NCBI GenBank assembly: GCA_005880985.1
Contig: VBIQ01000004.1
Span: forward strand, 248,001 to 312,000
Direction of reading: 5' to 3'
Length of the DNA: 64,000 nt
Source of the DNA: Chloroflexota bacterium
GTDB taxonomy: Bacteria > Chloroflexota > Dormibacteria > Aeolococcales > Aeolococcaceae
Under the pieces are notes generated by a model. The model made no database searches. It was given only the letters and a program-made list of their open reading frames with translations, and was not told the origin of the DNA. Of the stretch, positions 15,600-24,330 are shown in pieces. How positions within the stretch are numbered: position 1 is the first letter of the stretch; the number at the start of each line of letters is the position of its first letter. The position numbers and the translations under genes are program-made.

Positions 15600-16655
15600 A
15601 TGACTGCCGTTCCCGCGACCCCGACGCCTCCCCCGGCTCCCAAGGTCAACCGTCTCGGTCTGGCTCGCGACGTCTACAAGGGGGCGCCCACCACCCTCTG
15701 CGCCGGCTGCGGGCACAACTCGATCACCAACCACCTGGTCAAGGCGATGTACGAGTTCGGCGTCGAGCCGCATCTGCTGGCAAAGATGAGCGGCATCGGC
15801 TGCTCGTCGAAGACGCCGGCGTACTTCGTCGATCGCGCCTACGGTTTGAACGGTGTCCATGGGCGCATGCCTTCGCTGGCCACCGGTGCCAAGCTCGCCA
15901 ACCGTGAGCTGATGGTGATCGGCGTCAGCGGCGACGGCGACACGGCGTCGATCGGCCTGGGCCAGTACGCCCACCTCCTTCGCCGCAACGTCGACTGCAC
16001 CTACATCGTCGAGGACAACGGGTGTTACGGGCTGACCAAGGGGCAGTTCTCCGCCACCGCGGACCTCGGCAGCACCCTGCGGAAGGGCCAGGTCAACGAA
16101 TTCGAGACCATCGACGTCTGCGGCATGGCGATCGAGCTCGGGGCGACCTTCGTGGCGCGATCGTTCTCCGGTGATGGCAAGCAGCTGGTGCCGTTGCTGG
16201 AGGCGGCCTTCGCCCACCGCGGCACCTCGGTGCTCGACATCATCAGCCCCTGCGTCGCTTTCAACGACCACGACGGCTCGACCAAGAGCTATGCCTACGT
16301 CAAGGAGCACGAATTCCTCCTCCACGTCCCCGACTACATCGCTCCCGCCGAGGATCATGTGGTGGACTACGAGCCGGGCACCGTGCAGGACGTCGAGCTT
16401 GGTGACGGGTCGCACATCCTGCTGCGCAAGCTGGAGCGCGACTACGACGCCACCGATCCGGTCGACGCGATGCGGGTGATCCACGAGGGACGGGTGCGCA
16501 GCGAGCTGGTCACGGGTCTCCTCTATGTCAACACCGAGGCCCGCGACCTCAGCGCCCGCGAGACTTTGCCGGAGCGACCGCTCTCCGCGATGGGCGAGGA
16601 GGAGCTCCGGGTCTCGCGCGAGCGCTGGCACGATTTCATGCGGGAATTCGCCTAG
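15600..16655 (+). CDS. korB: 2-oxoacid:ferredoxin oxidoreductase beta subunit
   Basis: 351 residues, 14 bases after korA. It carries the thiamine-diphosphate motif GDGDTASIGLGQ...DNGCYGLTKG and the cysteines expected to bind a [4Fe-4S] cluster: LCAGCGHN, GIGCSSK and ISPCVAFN. It forms the catalytic complex with KorA. The N-terminus is proline-rich (PATPTPPPAPK) and probably flexible. The electron acceptor may be the 7Fe ferredoxin encoded at 24.6 kb. Confidence 0.88.
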   Translation: MTAVPATPTPPPAPKVNRLGLARDVYKGAPTTLCAGCGHNSITNHLVKAMYEFGVEPHLLAKMSGIGCSSKTPAYFVDRAYGLNGVHGRMPSLATGAKLANRELMVIGVSGDGDTASIGLGQYAHLLRRNVDCTYIVEDNGCYGLTKGQFSATADLGSTLRKGQVNEFETIDVCGMAIELGATFVARSFSGDGKQLVPLLEAAFAHRGTSVLDIISPCVAFNDHDGSTKSYAYVKEHEFLLHVPDYIAPAEDHVVDYEPGTVQDVELGDGSHILLRKLERDYDATDPVDAMRVIHEGRVRSELVTGLLYVNTEARDLSARETLPERPLSAMGEEELRVSRERWHDFMREFA

Positions 16656-16661
16656 GTCGCG

Positions 16662-16667
16662 TAGTCT
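16662..16667 (+). promoter_or_regulatory. Putative -10 box (TAGTCT), leaderless
   Basis: TAGTCT lies six bases upstream of the GTG at 16674 with no ribosome binding site. It overlaps the space right after korB, so the glycosidase has its own start site. Confidence 0.4.
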
Positions 16668-16673
16668 TCGCGC

Positions 16674-18035
16674 GTGCCGGAGCCTTCCCGTCTGCCGCCG
16701 GACGAGGTGGCCCTTCGCTTCCCTGATGGCTTTCTCCTCGGCTGCGCCACCGCGTCCCACCAGGTGGAGGGAGGCAACCACAACGACTGGTCGGAGTTCG
16801 AGCGCCAGCCGGGCCGGATCCTCGACGGCAGCATCTCGGGAACCGCCTGCGACCATTGGAACCGGTGGCCGCAGGATCTCGATGATCTGGCCGCTCTCGG
16901 CCAGAACGCACATCGCTTCTCGGTCGAGTGGGCACGGGTCGAGCCGCAGGAGGGCCGGTTCGACCTCGAGGTGCTGGACCACTACGCCGCCGTCGCTGCC
17001 GGATGCCGTGAGCGGGGGATGGAACCGTTCGTCACCCTGCACCACTTCACCCTGCCGCTCTGGCTCGCGGAACGAGGTGGCGTCCTCGCCCCCGAGGCCC
17101 CGCTGCGGTTCGCGCGGTACACCGCCGCCTGCGCCAAGGCGATGGGTGAGACGGTGCGCTGGTGGGTGACCATCAACGAGCCGGTGATTCTCGCGGTTCT
17201 CGGGTACCTCGAGGGCCACTGGCCGCCGGCCCGGCGCTCGCTGCCACGGACATTTGCCGCACTTCGCGCCTTGGTGCGCATGCACGCGAGCGCAGCCACC
17301 GCGCTGCGGGCGGCGGCTCGTCGCCACGGGTGGGAGGCGCGAATCTCCGTCGCCCACCACATGCGCGGGATGACACCCGAGGACCCCGGCTCTCGCCTCG
17401 ATCGGCTGGCCGCCGCCATTCCCGACCTCGTGCTCAATCGCTGGTTCCTGCTCGCCTGTCGCGACGGCCGCCTTCCGGCACCGGTGGGTCGCGGCCAGCC
17501 GGTCGAGGGGGCGGCGGGTTCGCTCGACTGGATCGGTCTCAACTACTACGCCGACGAGCTGGTCGGCTTCGACATCCGCCGGCCCGGCAGCCTCTTCGCC
17601 CGCCGCGGTCCCGACCCATCGCTGCCGCGGTCGAGCTTCGGCTGGACGATCGATCCCGGCGGTCTGCACCGGGCGCTGCTGCGCCTGTCGAAGGAATTCC
17701 CGCTGCCCATCGTCATCACCGAGAACGGCGTCGCCGACCAGGACGACGAGCTGCGGCCGCGTTTCATCGTCGATCATCTCGCCGCGGTGCACTCGGCCAT
17801 CGCGGCCGGCGCCGACGTGCGCGGTTACCTGCACTGGACGTCGATGGACAACTTCGAATGGGCGGAGGGCTACAGCAAGCGCTTCGGTCTGTTCGCCGTC
17901 GATCGCCAGACGATGAGGCGTCGCCCCAAGCCGAGTGCCGAGCTGTACGCTCGCATCTGCCGCGCCGGCGGCATCCCACGTGAGTTGCTGGCGGACGCTC
18001 TCGCGGCCCCCCGGACCGGCATCGCGTCCGGGTAG
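16674..18035 (+). CDS. Family 1 glycoside hydrolase (beta-glucosidase type)
   Basis: 453 residues, full length for GH1. The N-terminal signature FLLGCATASHQVEG, the acid/base glutamate in TINEP (about E169) and the nucleophile in ITENG (about E350) are all intact. Sugar-binding residues are present in NAHRFSVEW and in HWTSMDNFEW (the aglycone-site tryptophan and Glu). It would hydrolyse terminal beta-linked glucose, galactose or similar residues in the cytoplasm, since there is no signal peptide. It stands alone without a sugar transporter. Confidence 0.87.
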   Translation: MPEPSRLPPDEVALRFPDGFLLGCATASHQVEGGNHNDWSEFERQPGRILDGSISGTACDHWNRWPQDLDDLAALGQNAHRFSVEWARVEPQEGRFDLEVLDHYAAVAAGCRERGMEPFVTLHHFTLPLWLAERGGVLAPEAPLRFARYTAACAKAMGETVRWWVTINEPVILAVLGYLEGHWPPARRSLPRTFAALRALVRMHASAATALRAAARRHGWEARISVAHHMRGMTPEDPGSRLDRLAAAIPDLVLNRWFLLACRDGRLPAPVGRGQPVEGAAGSLDWIGLNYYADELVGFDIRRPGSLFARRGPDPSLPRSSFGWTIDPGGLHRALLRLSKEFPLPIVITENGVADQDDELRPRFIVDHLAAVHSAIAAGADVRGYLHWTSMDNFEWAEGYSKRFGLFAVDRQTMRRRPKPSAELYARICRAGGIPRELLADALAAPRTGIASG

Positions 18036-18056
18036 CATCCACCGCTTCCCGAGACC

Positions 18057-18872
18057 ATGGCTGCCGATGTCATCACCCTCTGCGCCGACCTCGCCGCCGA
18101 GCACAACGCGCTCGACGCGGTGGTCGCCGCCTTGGCACCGGCGGCGTGGGCAACGCCGACCCCGGCGGTCGGGTGGACTGTCCACGATCAGGTGGGCCAC
18201 CTCGCGTTCTTCGACGAGCGGGCTCATACCGCAGCGGTCGATCCCGGCGCGTTCGCCGCACATCTGTCCGCCATCGCCGCCGATCCCGCCGGGTGGTCGG
18301 CCGGACATCTCGACCAGGCGCGCGCGCTCGATCCGGCGACGTTGCTGCGCCGCTGGCGGCGGGTGCGCTCGCGCTTCATCGAGGCGGCGGCCGGGCTCGA
18401 CCCGGCGACGCGGGTGGCGTGGTACGGGCCGTCGATGTCGGTGGCGTCATTCGTCACCGCCCGGCTGATGGAGACCTGGTGCCACGGCCAGGACGTGCGC
18501 GACGCCGTCGGCCTGCCCCCGGCAGCCGGTCCGCGCCTGCGGCACATCGCCCACCTCGGAGTGCGGACCCGCGCCAACAGCTACCTCGCCAACGGTCGCG
18601 AGGTGCCGGCCGGGGTGACCCGGGTGGAGCTGACGGCTCCCGACGGATCCCTCTGGAGCTGGGGCGAGCCGGGGGTGACCGATCGCATTGCCGGAAGCGC
18701 TCTCGACTTCTGTCTGGTGGTGACCCAGCGGCGCCACCGCGCCGACACCGACCTGGTGATCACCGGGCCACTGGCGGAGGAGTGGATGTCCCTGGCCCAG
18801 GCGTTCGCCGGGCCGCCCGGAGACGGTCGCCGGGCCGGTCAGTTCCCACGGGCGTCCGCAGCCGCCCGCTGA
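18057..18872 (+). CDS. TIGR03084-type metal-binding (DinB-like) protein
   Basis: 271 residues. The N-terminal four-helix bundle resembles the mycothiol-dependent maleylpyruvate isomerase/DinB fold: LAAEHNALDAVV, then GWTVHDQVGHLAFFDE and METWCHGQDVRD supply the histidines expected for a divalent metal. The C-terminal domain resembles the wHTH-like tail of TIGR03084 proteins, with NSYLANGREVPAGVTRVEL. Members are common in actinobacteria and are thought to act on thiol conjugates, but the reaction is unknown. It lies 21 bases after the glycosidase and may be co-transcribed. Confidence 0.72.
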   Translation: MAADVITLCADLAAEHNALDAVVAALAPAAWATPTPAVGWTVHDQVGHLAFFDERAHTAAVDPGAFAAHLSAIAADPAGWSAGHLDQARALDPATLLRRWRRVRSRFIEAAAGLDPATRVAWYGPSMSVASFVTARLMETWCHGQDVRDAVGLPPAAGPRLRHIAHLGVRTRANSYLANGREVPAGVTRVELTAPDGSLWSWGEPGVTDRIAGSALDFCLVVTQRRHRADTDLVITGPLAEEWMSLAQAFAGPPGDGRRAGQFPRASAAAR

Positions 18873-18978
18873 CGGGGGCGCTTGGGCGCTGAGCCCGGTG
18901 GGGCGGGGGGTTGCTTCGTGCGCGGCGCCGCACGCCGCACCTGACGCTCGAGACCTAGCATACTGACGGGCGTCCGTC

Positions 18979-18995
18979 TTGTGCGCTGCGCCCAG
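18979..18995 (+). promoter_or_regulatory. Putative nitrogen-regulon operator before short glnA
   Basis: TTGTGCGCTGCGCCCAG: the left half and centre are identical to the perfect palindrome before the second glnA (24969-24985), giving 13 shared bases, while the right half is degenerate. It lies just downstream of a TAGCAT -10 candidate (18956-18961) and 22 bases before the glnA start. In that position a bound regulator would repress. Confidence 0.5.
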
Positions 18996-19017
18996 TACCA
19001 AACCAGGAGCTCGCGCT

Positions 19018-20370
19018 GTGATGACCAGTCGTGCCACCACCCCCGACCTGGCCGGCGAGGTAATGGCGCGGGCTCAGGACGCCGGCGTCCGCTTCATCGA
19101 CCTCCAGTTCACCGACGTGATGGGGGCGGTCAAGACGGTGACCACGCCCGTGGCCCAGCTCGCTGACACCATCGAGCACGGAACCTGGTTCGACGGCTCG
19201 TCGGTGGAGTCGCTGGCCCGGACGGCCGAGAGCGACATGTACCTGGTGCCCGACCTGGAGACCTTCCGGGTCCTCCCCTGGCCGGCCACCGAGCCCACCG
19301 CCCGCCTGATCTGCTGGGCCCACACCCCCGAGGGAGAGCCCTATCCCGGCGATCCCCGCGGGGCGCTGCGCCGGGCCATCGACAGCGCCCGCGGCCTCGG
19401 CTTCGACTACCACTGCGGCCCCGAGGTCGAGTTCTTCCTGCTGGAGCGCACCGTCGACGGTGGTCTCGAGCCGCTGGCCCGCGACCGCAGCGGCTACTTC
19501 GACTTCTCCACCGACCGCAGCACCGCCGTCCGCCAGGCGATGGTGGCGACCCTGGGGGCGCTGGGGATCGCGGTCAACACCGCCCACCACGAGGTGGCGG
19601 CGGGGCAGCACGAGATCGACTTCGATCACTCCGCGGCGCTCAAGTGCGCCGACGACCTGGTCACCTTCCGTTACTCCCTGCGCGCGGTGGCGCAGCAGCA
19701 TGGCCTGCTGGCGAGCTTCATGCCGAAGCCGTTCCGTGATCAGAGCGGCAGCGGCATGCACATGCATCAGAGCCTGCTGCGGCTGTCCGACGGCATCAAC
19801 GCCTTTGCCGACTCGCGCGACGAATACGGGCTGTCCGACGTCGCCAAGCATTTCATCGCTGGCCAGCTCCATCACGCCTCCGGGATGTGCGCCGTGCTGG
19901 CTCCCCTGGTCAACTCGTACAAACGGCTGGTGCGCGGCTTCGAGGCGCCGGTCTTCATCTCCTGGGCGCGCACCAACCGCGGCGCCCTGGTGCGCATTCC
20001 CCATGTCACCCGTGAGCAGGCGGCTCGGATCGAGCTGCGCAGTCCCGACCCCTCGTGCAATCCCTACCTGGCGCTGGCCGTGATGCTCCGCTGCGGCCTC
20101 GACGGGGTGGAGCGACGGCTGCCGCTGCCGCCGCCGGTCGAGGAAGCGCTCTACGGCTTCGACGACGTCGAGCTGGAGCGTCGCAACGTCGGCGTCCTTC
20201 CCGATTCCCTGCGCGATGCGGTCGAGGCTCTCCGTCATGACGAGGTGGTGCTCGACGCTCTGGGCGACCATCTCGCCGAACGCTTCCTCGAAGCCAAGGC
20301 GTTGGAGTGGCGCGACTACAAGCTCCAGGTCACCCCCTGGGAGCTGCAGACCTATCTCGAGATGGCGTAG
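19018..20370 (+). CDS. glnA: Glutamine synthetase, short GSI-type
   Basis: 450 residues from a GTG eight bases after AGGAG (an ATG follows directly). Glutamine synthetase hallmarks are present: FDGSSVESLAR, GPEVEFFLL with metal-binding glutamates, AGQHEIDF, the GSGMHMHQSL segment, NSYKRLVRGFEAP and [12 protein letters not shown]. The C-terminus stops at WELQTYLEMA. The central insertion and the Tyr-bearing adenylylation loop of GSI-beta enzymes are absent, so activity is probably feedback- or transcription-controlled. It combines ammonia with glutamate using ATP. It is followed 16 bases later by a PucR-type regulator and preceded by a TTGTGCGC operator-like site. A gamma-glutamyl-amine ligase role (GlnA3/PuuA-like) cannot be ruled out. 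Confidence 0.82.
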   Translation: MMTSRATTPDLAGEVMARAQDAGVRFIDLQFTDVMGAVKTVTTPVAQLADTIEHGTWFDGSSVESLARTAESDMYLVPDLETFRVLPWPATEPTARLICWAHTPEGEPYPGDPRGALRRAIDSARGLGFDYHCGPEVEFFLLERTVDGGLEPLARDRSGYFDFSTDRSTAVRQAMVATLGALGIAVNTAHHEVAAGQHEIDFDHSAALKCADDLVTFRYSLRAVAQQHGLLASFMPKPFRDQSGSGMHMHQSLLRLSDGINAFADSRDEYGLSDVAKHFIAGQLHHASGMCAVLAPLVNSYKRLVRGFEAPVFISWARTNRGALVRIPHVTREQAARIELRSPDPSCNPYLALAVMLRCGLDGVERRLPLPPPVEEALYGFDDVELERRNVGVLPDSLRDAVEALRHDEVVLDALGDHLAERFLEAKALEWRDYKLQVTPWELQTYLEMA

Positions 20371-20385
20371 CGGGCAGGGGTCGTC

Positions 20386-22029
20386 GTGATCACCGTCAAG
20401 GACGTGTGGCGCGGTGCCCTCCCCGAAGGCACCGAGCTGCTCGGGGGCGGCGCTGGTCTCGAGCGGAGGGTCGAGTGGGCAACCGCACTGCGAACCCGGC
20501 CGCCCGCGTTCGACGCCATCAAGGGCGGAGAGTTGGCCTTCGTGCCGGTTAAGTCGATCCGCATGCTCGACGAACGTCTCGACCTCGCCCAGGTGATGCA
20601 GAGCTTCGCGGAGAAGGGCGGGGTCGCCGTCGCCATCATCGGCGACGCGTCGCAGGACGGCATCGCCGTCGCCGAGCGGATGATGCTGCCCCTGCTGCGG
20701 TTGCCGGAAGGCGCGCACGCCGCCGACGTGCAGCAGGCGACGGTGCGCTACATCCTCGACCAGCGAACCCTGCTGCACGAGCGCCAGCAGGAGCTGCAGC
20801 TGCAGCTGATGGAGCTCGCCCTCGCCGGAGCGGGGACCGCCGCCATCCTCGACCGTCTCAGCGAGATCAGCGGGCACGCCGCGGCCTGGCAGGACCTGGA
20901 GGGGAACGTGCAGCACGCGTCCGCGGTGGCACTCGACCCCGCCCTGCTGGAGGCGTTGACCGGCGACGTCGCCCGGGTGCGGCGCTGGGCAGAGTCGACG
21001 CCCGCGGTCGCCGCCGATCCTCCGGTCCACGAGTTCCCGCTCGCCGGCACCGGGCAGAGCCGGCTGGTCGCACCGGTGCCGCTGCGCGACCGGCTGGGAG
21101 GCTTCGTCTCTCTGATCGCGCCCGACTCCGAGCTCGACCAGATGGACCGGCTGGCGGTGGCGCGGGCGGCGTCCGCGTGTGCCATCGAGCTCGACCGCGA
21201 GCGCGCGGTGCTGCAGGCGCGTGACGAGATGGAGGGGGAGTTCCTCGACTCGCTGCTCGCCGGCACCTATTCCTCGGAGGCGGTGGTACGCAACCGCGCC
21301 GAGCGCCTGGGCTTCGATCTGTCGGGATCGACCTTGGTGCTGCTGGCACGCCCCGACCCCGGTCGCAACGGCAGCAGCACGCGCGTGGTGCACGACCGGC
21401 TCGCCGTCGCGGCGTCGGGGTGGACCCGGCGCCGGGCACCGTCGGCGCTGGTGGCGGTGCGGCAGGGGGCCCTGGCCGCGGTGGTGCCGATCGCCGACGG
21501 CGATCCGCCTCCCGACGCAAGCCGGCTGGCCGGCGATCTCCGCCTCGAATGCGCCGGCTCACTGGGCGACGGCGCGGTCTCGGTCGGAGTGGGCAGGAGC
21601 AAACCGGGAATCGCCGGAGTGCGCGCCTCCTACCGCGAAGCGGAACAGGCCCTGACCATGGGGGTGCGGCTCTTCGGCGGCGCGCGGACGGTCAGCTTCG
21701 CGGATCTCGGGCTCTATCGCCTGCTCTTCGCCCTGCAGGGCCAGGCAGAGCTGCGCGAGTTCTTCGACGACCGCATGCGGCTGCTGGCCGACTACGACGC
21801 GCGCACCGGGGCCGGTCTGGTCAAGACCCTCGACGCCTTCTTCCGCTGCCACGGCTCGCCCACCGAGATCGCATCGCTGCTTCACCTCCACCGCAACACG
21901 GTGCTCTACCGGCTGCGCCGCATCGAGGAGATCGGCGGGCTCCAGCTCGACGACCCCGAGACGCGCCTGGCCCTGCACCTGTGCCTCAAGGTGCGCGAGG
22001 TGCTGGCGGCCACCCCGGCGGAGCGGTGA
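20386..22029 (+). CDS. PucR/CdaR-family transcriptional regulator
   Basis: 547 residues from a GTG. The N-terminal PucR domain (residues 1-130) begins MITVKDVW and contains GGELAFVP and MQSFAEKGGVAVAII. A middle GAF-like region follows, then the CdaR/GGDEF-like segment (SVGVGRSKPGIAGVRASYREAEQAL). The C-terminal PucR helix-turn-helix is clear in FFRCHGSPTEIASLLHLHRN followed by TVLYRLRRIEEIGG. Family members control purine, amino-acid or nitrogen metabolism genes. Coupled to glnA and immediately upstream of amt-glnK, it is the best local candidate for the factor that binds the TTGTGCGC sites. That link is inference. Confidence 0.82.
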   Translation: MITVKDVWRGALPEGTELLGGGAGLERRVEWATALRTRPPAFDAIKGGELAFVPVKSIRMLDERLDLAQVMQSFAEKGGVAVAIIGDASQDGIAVAERMMLPLLRLPEGAHAADVQQATVRYILDQRTLLHERQQELQLQLMELALAGAGTAAILDRLSEISGHAAAWQDLEGNVQHASAVALDPALLEALTGDVARVRRWAESTPAVAADPPVHEFPLAGTGQSRLVAPVPLRDRLGGFVSLIAPDSELDQMDRLAVARAASACAIELDRERAVLQARDEMEGEFLDSLLAGTYSSEAVVRNRAERLGFDLSGSTLVLLARPDPGRNGSSTRVVHDRLAVAASGWTRRRAPSALVAVRQGALAAVVPIADGDPPPDASRLAGDLRLECAGSLGDGAVSVGVGRSKPGIAGVRASYREAEQALTMGVRLFGGARTVSFADLGLYRLLFALQGQAELREFFDDRMRLLADYDARTGAGLVKTLDAFFRCHGSPTEIASLLHLHRNTVLYRLRRIEEIGGLQLDDPETRLALHLCLKVREVLAATPAER

Positions 22030-22430
22030 CCGCACCCGCCGATTGGTCGTCCGCCGTCCTGTCGTGAGGCATCGCGCACAGGTCTGCCGGCCCGATCTCT
22101 GTCGAGGCCGCACCTAGGGAGCCCCGCCGGACGCCACCTACCCTGAGGCCATTCCCCGAGAGGAATCGTCTCCCGACGGGAAACTCTTCCCCCACAAGGC
22201 CGGGCCGGTGAATCCATGCCGCTGGTCCGGCCGCCACACTCCCACGCGGCAGTCAGCGTCGCTGTAGCGCTTTGTGCGCGATGACCGCTCAATTGGGCGC
22301 CGCGCACCAAATGTGACCGCGCGTTTTTGTACGCCGGTGGCGAGGGGAAGCGACCGGGGTGACCCGTACCCTTCTGGTCACCGTGCCCAAGCCGGCACGG
22401 GGAAGCAATCGCGTGCAGAGGAGTAAGGAT
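22030..22430 (+). other. 401-bp intergenic leader region upstream of amt
   Basis: No protein-coding gene is apparent. The region holds short inverted repeats: ATTCC...GGAAT near 22150, GGGAA...TTCCC near 22180-22193, and GGCCGG...CCGGCC near 22199-22233. An AT-richer stretch at 22270-22330 carries the divided TTGTGCGC element. An RNA leader or protein-binding sites are both possible. I could not match it to a known riboswitch. Confidence 0.4.
22271..22311 (+). promoter_or_regulatory. Putative nitrogen-regulon operator before amt
   Basis: TTTGTGCGCG at 22271-22280 and CGCGCACCAAA at 22301-22311 form a near-perfect inverted pair with one extra base and a 20-base spacer. The left half contains the same TTGTGCGC core as the two glnA upstream regions. 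Confidence 0.45.
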
Positions 22431-23912
22431 GTGAGACGCCGACTTCGCCTGGGACTTGCGGCACTGGCCGGAGCCGGGGTGGCCGGACTGACGCTGCCGA
22501 CGACGATCTTCGCCGACGACAAGACGGCGACCCAGGCGGCGGGGATCGCCGCCGACACCGTGTGGGTGATCGTCGCCGCGGTGCTGGTCCTGTTCATGCA
22601 GGCCGGCTTCGCCATGCTCGAGGTCGGCTTCACGCGGATGAAGAACGTCGGGACGGTGGTGGCCAAGGTTGTGGTCAACATGAGCATCGCCTCGATCGTC
22701 TACTGGATTGCGGGGTTCGCCTTCGCCTTTGGCGCTGCCTCCGGGCATCTCTTCCCGTTCATCGGCGGGACCGGCTTCTTCCCACGCTTTCTCCCCGGCT
22801 CGAACATCGACACGCCGGCGATCGCCGCATCCACCGTTCCCGGGGCGGCAAAGTGGTTCTTCGAGTTCGTCTTCTGCGCCGTGTCACTGGCGATCGTCTG
22901 GGGGACGATGCTCGAGCGCACCAAGTTCATCGTCTACATCCTCTTCGCCATTCCCTTCGCCGGCTTCATCTACCCGCTCATCAGCCACTGGCTGTTCGGT
23001 GGCGGCTGGTTGATGTCGCACTTCGGCGCCCAGGACTTCGCCGGCTCGACGGTCGTCCACCTGACCGGCGCCACCGCCGGCTTCGCCGGACTGCTCCTGC
23101 TCGGACCGCGCATCGGCAAGTACGGTAGAGACGGGAAACCCAACGCCATCCCCGGCCATAACATGCCGCTGGCCCAGCTGGGCGTGATCATCTTGTGGTT
23201 CGGCTGGTTCGGGTTCAACCCGGGCTCGACCCTCAACGCCACCGCCCTGCACTTCGCCGACATCGTGGTGGTCACCAACCTCGCCGCCGCGGCGGGCGCG
23301 CTGGGCGCAATGGCGACGATCTACTTCGTGCAGCGGTCGCTGGACGTCGGCATGATCGGCAACGGCGCGATCGCCGCCCTGGTCGCCATCACCGCTCCTT
23401 CCGGCTACGTGCAGCCGGGCTGGGCGATCCTCATCGGCGCGGTGGCCGGGATCATCGTGGTCTACGGCGTCATCCTCATCGACAAGATCCTCGACGACCC
23501 GGTCGGCGCGCTGAGCGCCCACGGTCTCGCCGGTATCTGGGGAACGCTGTCGTGCGGCCTGTTCACCGATCCCGACCTGGCGAAGTTCAACGGGGTCGGC
23601 GAGGGCGGTCTCTTCTACACTCATCGTCTCGGCCAGCTGGGTGCCCAGGCTCTCTCGGTCACGGTCGCCTTTACCACCGTGTTCACCCTCTCCTTCGCAA
23701 TCTTCTGGGCGATCAAGAAGACGGTCGGACTTCGTGTCAGCGACCGCCACGAGATCGACGGTCTCGACATCAGCGAGCACGGCATGTGGGGGTATCCGGA
23801 GCAGTTCATGCCGGTACCCGGTGGTGCTTACATTCACCCTGACGCCCTCAGCGAGCCGGCTCGAAGGCTCAGCGGTGTGAACGCCGCCACCCGAATGGAG
23901 ACGCCGGTATGA
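22431..23912 (+). CDS. amt: Ammonium transporter (Amt/MEP family)
   Basis: 493 residues. The start is set at the GTG at 22431 by the AGAGGAGTAAGG ribosome binding site immediately upstream; an earlier in-frame GTG at 22359 lacks one. A cleavable signal peptide (RRLRLGLAALAGAGVAG...FADD) precedes about eleven transmembrane helices. Family signatures are present: MQAGFAMLEVG, HLTGATAGFAGL, GWFGFNPGS and AHGLAGIWGTL, including the twin-histidine positions. It carries ammonium across the membrane and is gated by the PII protein encoded by the overlapping downstream gene (ATGA). Confidence 0.92.
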   Translation: MRRRLRLGLAALAGAGVAGLTLPTTIFADDKTATQAAGIAADTVWVIVAAVLVLFMQAGFAMLEVGFTRMKNVGTVVAKVVVNMSIASIVYWIAGFAFAFGAASGHLFPFIGGTGFFPRFLPGSNIDTPAIAASTVPGAAKWFFEFVFCAVSLAIVWGTMLERTKFIVYILFAIPFAGFIYPLISHWLFGGGWLMSHFGAQDFAGSTVVHLTGATAGFAGLLLLGPRIGKYGRDGKPNAIPGHNMPLAQLGVIILWFGWFGFNPGSTLNATALHFADIVVVTNLAAAAGALGAMATIYFVQRSLDVGMIGNGAIAALVAITAPSGYVQPGWAILIGAVAGIIVVYGVILIDKILDDPVGALSAHGLAGIWGTLSCGLFTDPDLAKFNGVGEGGLFYTHRLGQLGAQALSVTVAFTTVFTLSFAIFWAIKKTVGLRVSDRHEIDGLDISEHGMWGYPEQFMPVPGGAYIHPDALSEPARRLSGVNAATRMETPV

Positions 23913-24277
23913 ACAAGGTCGAGGCGATCATCCGTCCCGACAGGCTGCAGGCGGTCCAGGACGCCCTCGACGAGTTGGGGGCGTCGGGGCTGACCATCAC
24001 CGAGGTGCTGGGCTGCGGTGCCCAGCGCGGCTACACGGAGACCTACCGCGGCACCCGGGCCAACATCTCCTTGCAGCGCAAGGTCAAGGTCGAGGCGGTG
24101 GTCCCGTCCTCTCGCACCCAGGGCGTGGTCGACGCCATCAGCAAGGCGGCCCGCAGCGGAGAGGTGGGCGACGGGAAGATCTTCGTCCTTCCGGTCGATG
24201 ACGCCATCCGGATCCGCACCGGGGAGCGGGGCGAGGACATCGTGCAGCACCGCGTTCCCGAGCATTGGGGGCACTGA
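23909..24277 (+). CDS. glnK: Nitrogen regulatory protein PII (GlnK type) lacking uridylylation Tyr
   Basis: 122 residues overlapping the amt stop. The PII fold is intact: VEAIIRPDRLQAVQDAL, the T-loop region EVLGCGAQRGYTETYRGTRA, and the B-loop/C-loop segments GEVGDGKIFVLPVDDAIRIRTGERGEDI that bind ATP/ADP and 2-oxoglutarate. Tyr46 is kept, but position 51, the uridylylated tyrosine of enteric GlnB/GlnK, is alanine. Control by uridylylation at that site is therefore not possible. Regulation probably works through nucleotide and 2-oxoglutarate binding and docking into Amt. Confidence 0.9.
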   Translation: MNKVEAIIRPDRLQAVQDALDELGASGLTITEVLGCGAQRGYTETYRGTRANISLQRKVKVEAVVPSSRTQGVVDAISKAARSGEVGDGKIFVLPVDDAIRIRTGERGEDIVQHRVPEHWGH

Positions 24278-24298
24278 GCAGCCACCGGCTGCTCAGTG
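24272..24298 (+). terminator. Terminator hairpin after amt-glnK
   Basis: CACTGAGCAGCC pairs perfectly with GGCTGCTCAGTG around an ACC loop, giving a 12-bp stem that includes the glnK stop codon. A short GTTCGTT follows. Confidence 0.65.
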
Positions 24299-24306
24299 GT
24301 TCGTTA

Positions 24307-24329
24307 AGGAGGGGCGTTCGGCCCCTCCT
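24307..24329 (+). terminator. Second tandem hairpin after amt-glnK
   Basis: AGGAGGGGC pairs with GCCCCTCCT around GTTCG. The same style of stem (AGGAGGGC/GCCCTCCT) ends the gene at 42.4 kb, so this looks like a recurrent terminator form in the genome. Confidence 0.55.
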
Positions 24330-24330
24330 C

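Noticed and set aside
15447..18308. A 953-codon open frame on the minus strand
   Set aside because: It lies opposite korA/korB and the GH1 gene, all of which have intact catalytic motifs. It is rich in Arg/Gly/Asp/Val as expected for antisense of GC-rich codons, and shows no domain of its own.
18955..21393. An 812-codon open frame on the minus strand
   Set aside because: It is antisense to glnA and the PucR-type gene with no recognisable domain. Its composition (His, Gln, Arg, Val repeats) is that of a reverse-strand shadow.
22100..22260. Possible cobalamin-type riboswitch (GGTGAATCC and paired GC stems)
   Set aside because: The conserved GGGAA-GGTG-AATCC order is wrong and no B12 box (AGCCAGGAGACCTGCC-like) follows. 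The downstream gene is an ammonium transporter, not a B12-related gene.
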